A DNA stretch of 7,712 bases from assembly GCA_002431715.1 (NCBI GenBank), contig DJHI01000084.1, positions 13,413 through 21,124 of the forward strand, in the 5' to 3' direction. The notes below the pieces were generated by a model that saw only the letters and a list, made by a program, of their open reading frames with translations, did no database searches and was not told the DNA's origin. Source of the DNA: Armatimonadetes bacterium UBA5829 (GTDB taxonomy: Bacteria > Armatimonadota > UBA5829). Of the stretch, positions 5,729 through 7,712 are shown piece by piece. The position numbers were made by a program, and so were the translations under genes. Position 1 is the first letter of the stretch, and each line of letters starts with the position of its first letter.

Positions 5729-7712
5729 ATGAAGATTCAGTGCATAGATTTGCGAATATGGATCGCAGCGATATTATTTTCTGTTAGCTGTTCCGGCATA
5801 GCATCAGCAGTTCCTGTTGTATCGAATGTTACTGCATCTTCAGGTTCTGTCGGAAAGTATGAAATATTCAAAGCTAACTTCAACCTCAGCACAACCGCCG
5901 ACAACTATTACTGGCCGTATGACGAAAATCCTCCGACATCTACCCCGTCCGGAACAGGAGTAAGTGTAGACGGTTTGTTTTCACCGGACAACTGGACAAC
6001 CGTGCTTACCGTGCCTGGTTTCTATTTTCAAGATTATACGAGCAGGCTGGTTGGTGCAGATACCAATGTGGCATTGAATGAATCATTTACGCCGGTGGGC
6101 ACTCCCCATTGGCAGATTCGCTTCGCTCCTAATTCAATCGGGCAGTGGAAATACAAAATCCGCGTTCAGGATTCCTCTGGCACTACCACCTATCCGAGCA
6201 CGGGAGATATGCAATTTAGCTGCGTTGCTTCGGATAATCATGGTTTTTCGAGAGTAAGTCCCACAGATTCTCGCTATTTTGAACTTAGTGACGGCACTCC
6301 ATTGCTTGGAGTCGGTGTAAATTCAAACTTCCGCACTACATTCCAGGCGAGTTCGATTCTCGGAACATACGGCTCGAATGGAGTGAAACTAAACAGATGG
6401 TGGATGGATTCTCGAGGTGACACCGGGATTTTCGGCCAGCCTTGTGATGGCCGCTGGGCCATGCTCAAAATAATCGCATCAGGTGGCAGAAAGAGCATTG
6501 ATAAGTACTCTGCATACCTCGACCCAGGAAATTATTGCTATCAAAATATTTATCTTACTTCAGGGCTCCTTTACAGGCTAACAGGTTATATCAAAACTAG
6601 CAGCGTTGTAGCTCCGTCGGGTAAGGGCATATTTGCCGCAATGGGCACCTACGGCGCCTGGAAATGCAAGTCGGAGGTGATGAAGGGAGATAATGACTGG
6701 ACACAGTTCTCCATTAGTTTCACTCCCACTGTAAGCCAGGCGTATTACATTTACGTCGGTGCACAGGATGTAACGAGCGGCAGAGCCCATTTCGATGATT
6801 TCTCATTGCAGTCCAGCTCTGACGGCGGATCCACATGGTCTGGAGAATATCTATCCCATCCGGATATGGATGGGCAAAACTATATGGATCAGGTCAATGC
6901 GTGGAAAGCCGATCAGATATTCCAGATTGCCAAGCAAAATGGGGTGTATCTTAAGACAGTCATTACGGAAAAAAGCGATTCCATATTGAGTGCGATAACG
7001 TCAGACGGGACAATTGGCTCTGAATCCAACGGCAATTTCTATGCTTCGTCAACGCATCCTTCCCGCTGGCTGCAGAAGGCCTGGTGGCGTTATCTGTCGG
7101 GAAGATGGGGCTGCTATACTTCCGCGCACTCGTGGGAACTGTGCAATGAGGGAGACCCTTTTGATACTCGTCATTATGCCGCAGCGAATGCTTTAGCCGA
7201 CTATATACACAGTATCGATCCTTACAAGCGAATGTGCACAACCTCTTTCTGGCACTCCATTCCTATGGATTTTTGGAAGTCATCTTCATGCGATTACATA
7301 GACGTTCACGAGTATTTTGGGCCACAGGTCGATACCACAGGTAGTCATGGACCAAGATTTTATGCATGGTTCGATTCATATGATAACGTTCCGCTGCCGA
7401 TTTCAAGCATAGCTAGTGAGCGCTCAATAGATACCAGCACCAAGCATACGGGTTCTGCGTGTCACAAGATCATCGCTCACGACGGGGGAACAGATATCAA
7501 CAGCGCTCGAACCGGTTACATAGCACCATATCACATAGGCATCGATCCGACTCATACTTATACACTGAGATATTGGGCCAAAGGTTCAAATATAAAAAAC
7601 ATCAGTCTGTTGGCATGGATTCGTCCAACAGTCAGCATCGTCTTTTCGAAGGCATATCACGAAAACGATTTTGTGTCTGAACAAACGGTCAATGCTAATC
7701 TTGGCACTTACT
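5729..7712 (+). CDS. Secreted modular glycoside hydrolase: DUF5060-like domain, clan GH-A-like barrel and CBM-like inserts (3' truncated by window)
   Basis: I translated the frame base by base: 661 codons without a stop, still open at the window end. A signal peptide spans about 1-27 (Arg9, hydrophobic 10-19, cleavage after ASA). Residues 28-175 form a beta-rich domain like DUF5060 at the N-terminus of some glycosidases (KYEIFKANFNL; VPGFYFQDY; HWQIRFAPNSIGQWKYKI from 127). A barrel-like domain opens at 182 (RYFELSDGTPLLGVGVN) with GVKLNRWWMDSRGD (218-231). Residues 239-362 look like a CBM4/9-type jelly roll ending AHFDDFSL (353-360). The barrel resumes with YMDQVNAWKADQIFQIAKQ (385-403), HSWELCNEGD (467-476, Glu474 the likely acid/base in the 'NE' position) and DYIDVHEYFG (522-531). 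A second jelly-roll-like module starts near 559. The nucleophile and C-terminus lie outside. The substrate is unknown; context suggests the cluster's own polysaccharide. ATG 5729 is chosen, but GTG 5720 is possible. It follows the GT2 gene by 29 bp. Confidence 0.85.
   Translation, partial: MKIQCIDLRIWIAAILFSVSCSGIASAVPVVSNVTASSGSVGKYEIFKANFNLSTTADNYYWPYDENPPTSTPSGTGVSVDGLFSPDNWTTVLTVPGFYFQDYTSRLVGADTNVALNESFTPVGTPHWQIRFAPNSIGQWKYKIRVQDSSGTTTYPSTGDMQFSCVASDNHGFSRVSPTDSRYFELSDGTPLLGVGVNSNFRTTFQASSILGTYGSNGVKLNRWWMDSRGDTGIFGQPCDGRWAMLKIIASGGRKSIDKYSAYLDPGNYCYQNIYLTSGLLYRLTGYIKTSSVVAPSGKGIFAAMGTYGAWKCKSEVMKGDNDWTQFSISFTPTVSQAYYIYVGAQDVTSGRAHFDDFSLQSSSDGGSTWSGEYLSHPDMDGQNYMDQVNAWKADQIFQIAKQNGVYLKTVITEKSDSILSAITSDGTIGSESNGNFYASSTHPSRWLQKAWWRYLSGRWGCYTSAHSWELCNEGDPFDTRHYAAANALADYIHSIDPYKRMCTTSFWHSIPMDFWKSSSCDYIDVHEYFGPQVDTTGSHGPRFYAWFDSYDNVPLPISSIASERSIDTSTKHTGSACHKIIAHDGGTDINSARTGYIAPYHIGIDPTHTYTLRYWAKGSNIKNISLLAWIRPTVSIVFSKAYHENDFVSEQTVNANLGTY

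Noticed and set aside
5729..5791. Lipoprotein signal ending at Cys21 of the secreted glycosidase
   Set aside because: The residues before the cysteine are Ser-Val-Ser, with no Leu at -3 as a lipobox needs. A type I cleavage after ASA (25-27) fits better.
6963..7241. 92-codon minus-strand ORF within the secreted glycosidase
   Set aside because: The plus-strand frame here encodes the catalytic HSWELCNEGD segment in an uninterrupted 661-codon frame. The reverse ORF is basic and low in pattern, as expected of a shadow.
7459..7680. 73-codon plus-strand ORF near the window end
   Set aside because: It lies in another frame of the glycosidase's second jelly-roll-like module, has an arginine/serine-rich shadow composition and no ribosome site of note.

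Overview
This window is part of a bacterial cell-surface polysaccharide (exopolysaccharide, capsule or O-antigen) gene cluster. Its seven genes cover almost all of the DNA. No rRNA, tRNA, CRISPR array, transposase or phage gene is visible. Base composition by eye is in the mid-40s percent G+C, codon use looks even across the window, and one start is TTG with a good Shine-Dalgarno. The phylum cannot be fixed from this. A large secreted modular glycosidase inside a glycosyltransferase operon would suit an environmental bacterium such as Armatimonadota, Planctomycetota or a related lineage, but that is a guess.

Layout. (1) 1-2361, plus strand: a tightly packed run of the C-terminal end of a WaaE-like GT2 glycosyltransferase, a complete GT2 glycosyltransferase (4-bp ATGA overlap) and a GT4 glycosyltransferase (2-bp gap). 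(2) 2323-3231, minus strand: a SAM-dependent methyltransferase with an N-terminal CxxC/CxxC element. Its 3' end overlaps the GT4 gene tail-to-tail by 39 bp. (3) About 3232-3370: the only real intergenic region. It carries two divergent promoter-like sequences and a small inverted repeat. (4) 3371-5699, plus strand: a Wzy/WaaL-type membrane polymerase or ligase, then a third GT2 glycosyltransferase. (5) 5729-7712, plus strand: the first 661 codons of a very large secreted protein whose frame is still open at the window end.

How the genes may work together (inference). The glycosyltransferases would build a repeat unit on a lipid carrier, the methyltransferase could cap or decorate a sugar, and the Wzy/WaaL protein would polymerise or ligate the units across the membrane. 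The secreted glycosidase, with carbohydrate-binding-like modules apparently inserted into its catalytic barrel, could trim, remodel or release the finished polymer.

The most interesting item is the 5' part of the secreted enzyme. It is easy to miss because the frame has no stop in the window and short ORFs in other frames shadow it. It reads as a signal peptide, a DUF5060-like beta-sandwich, and a clan GH-A-like barrel that seems to be interrupted twice by jelly-roll carbohydrate-binding modules.
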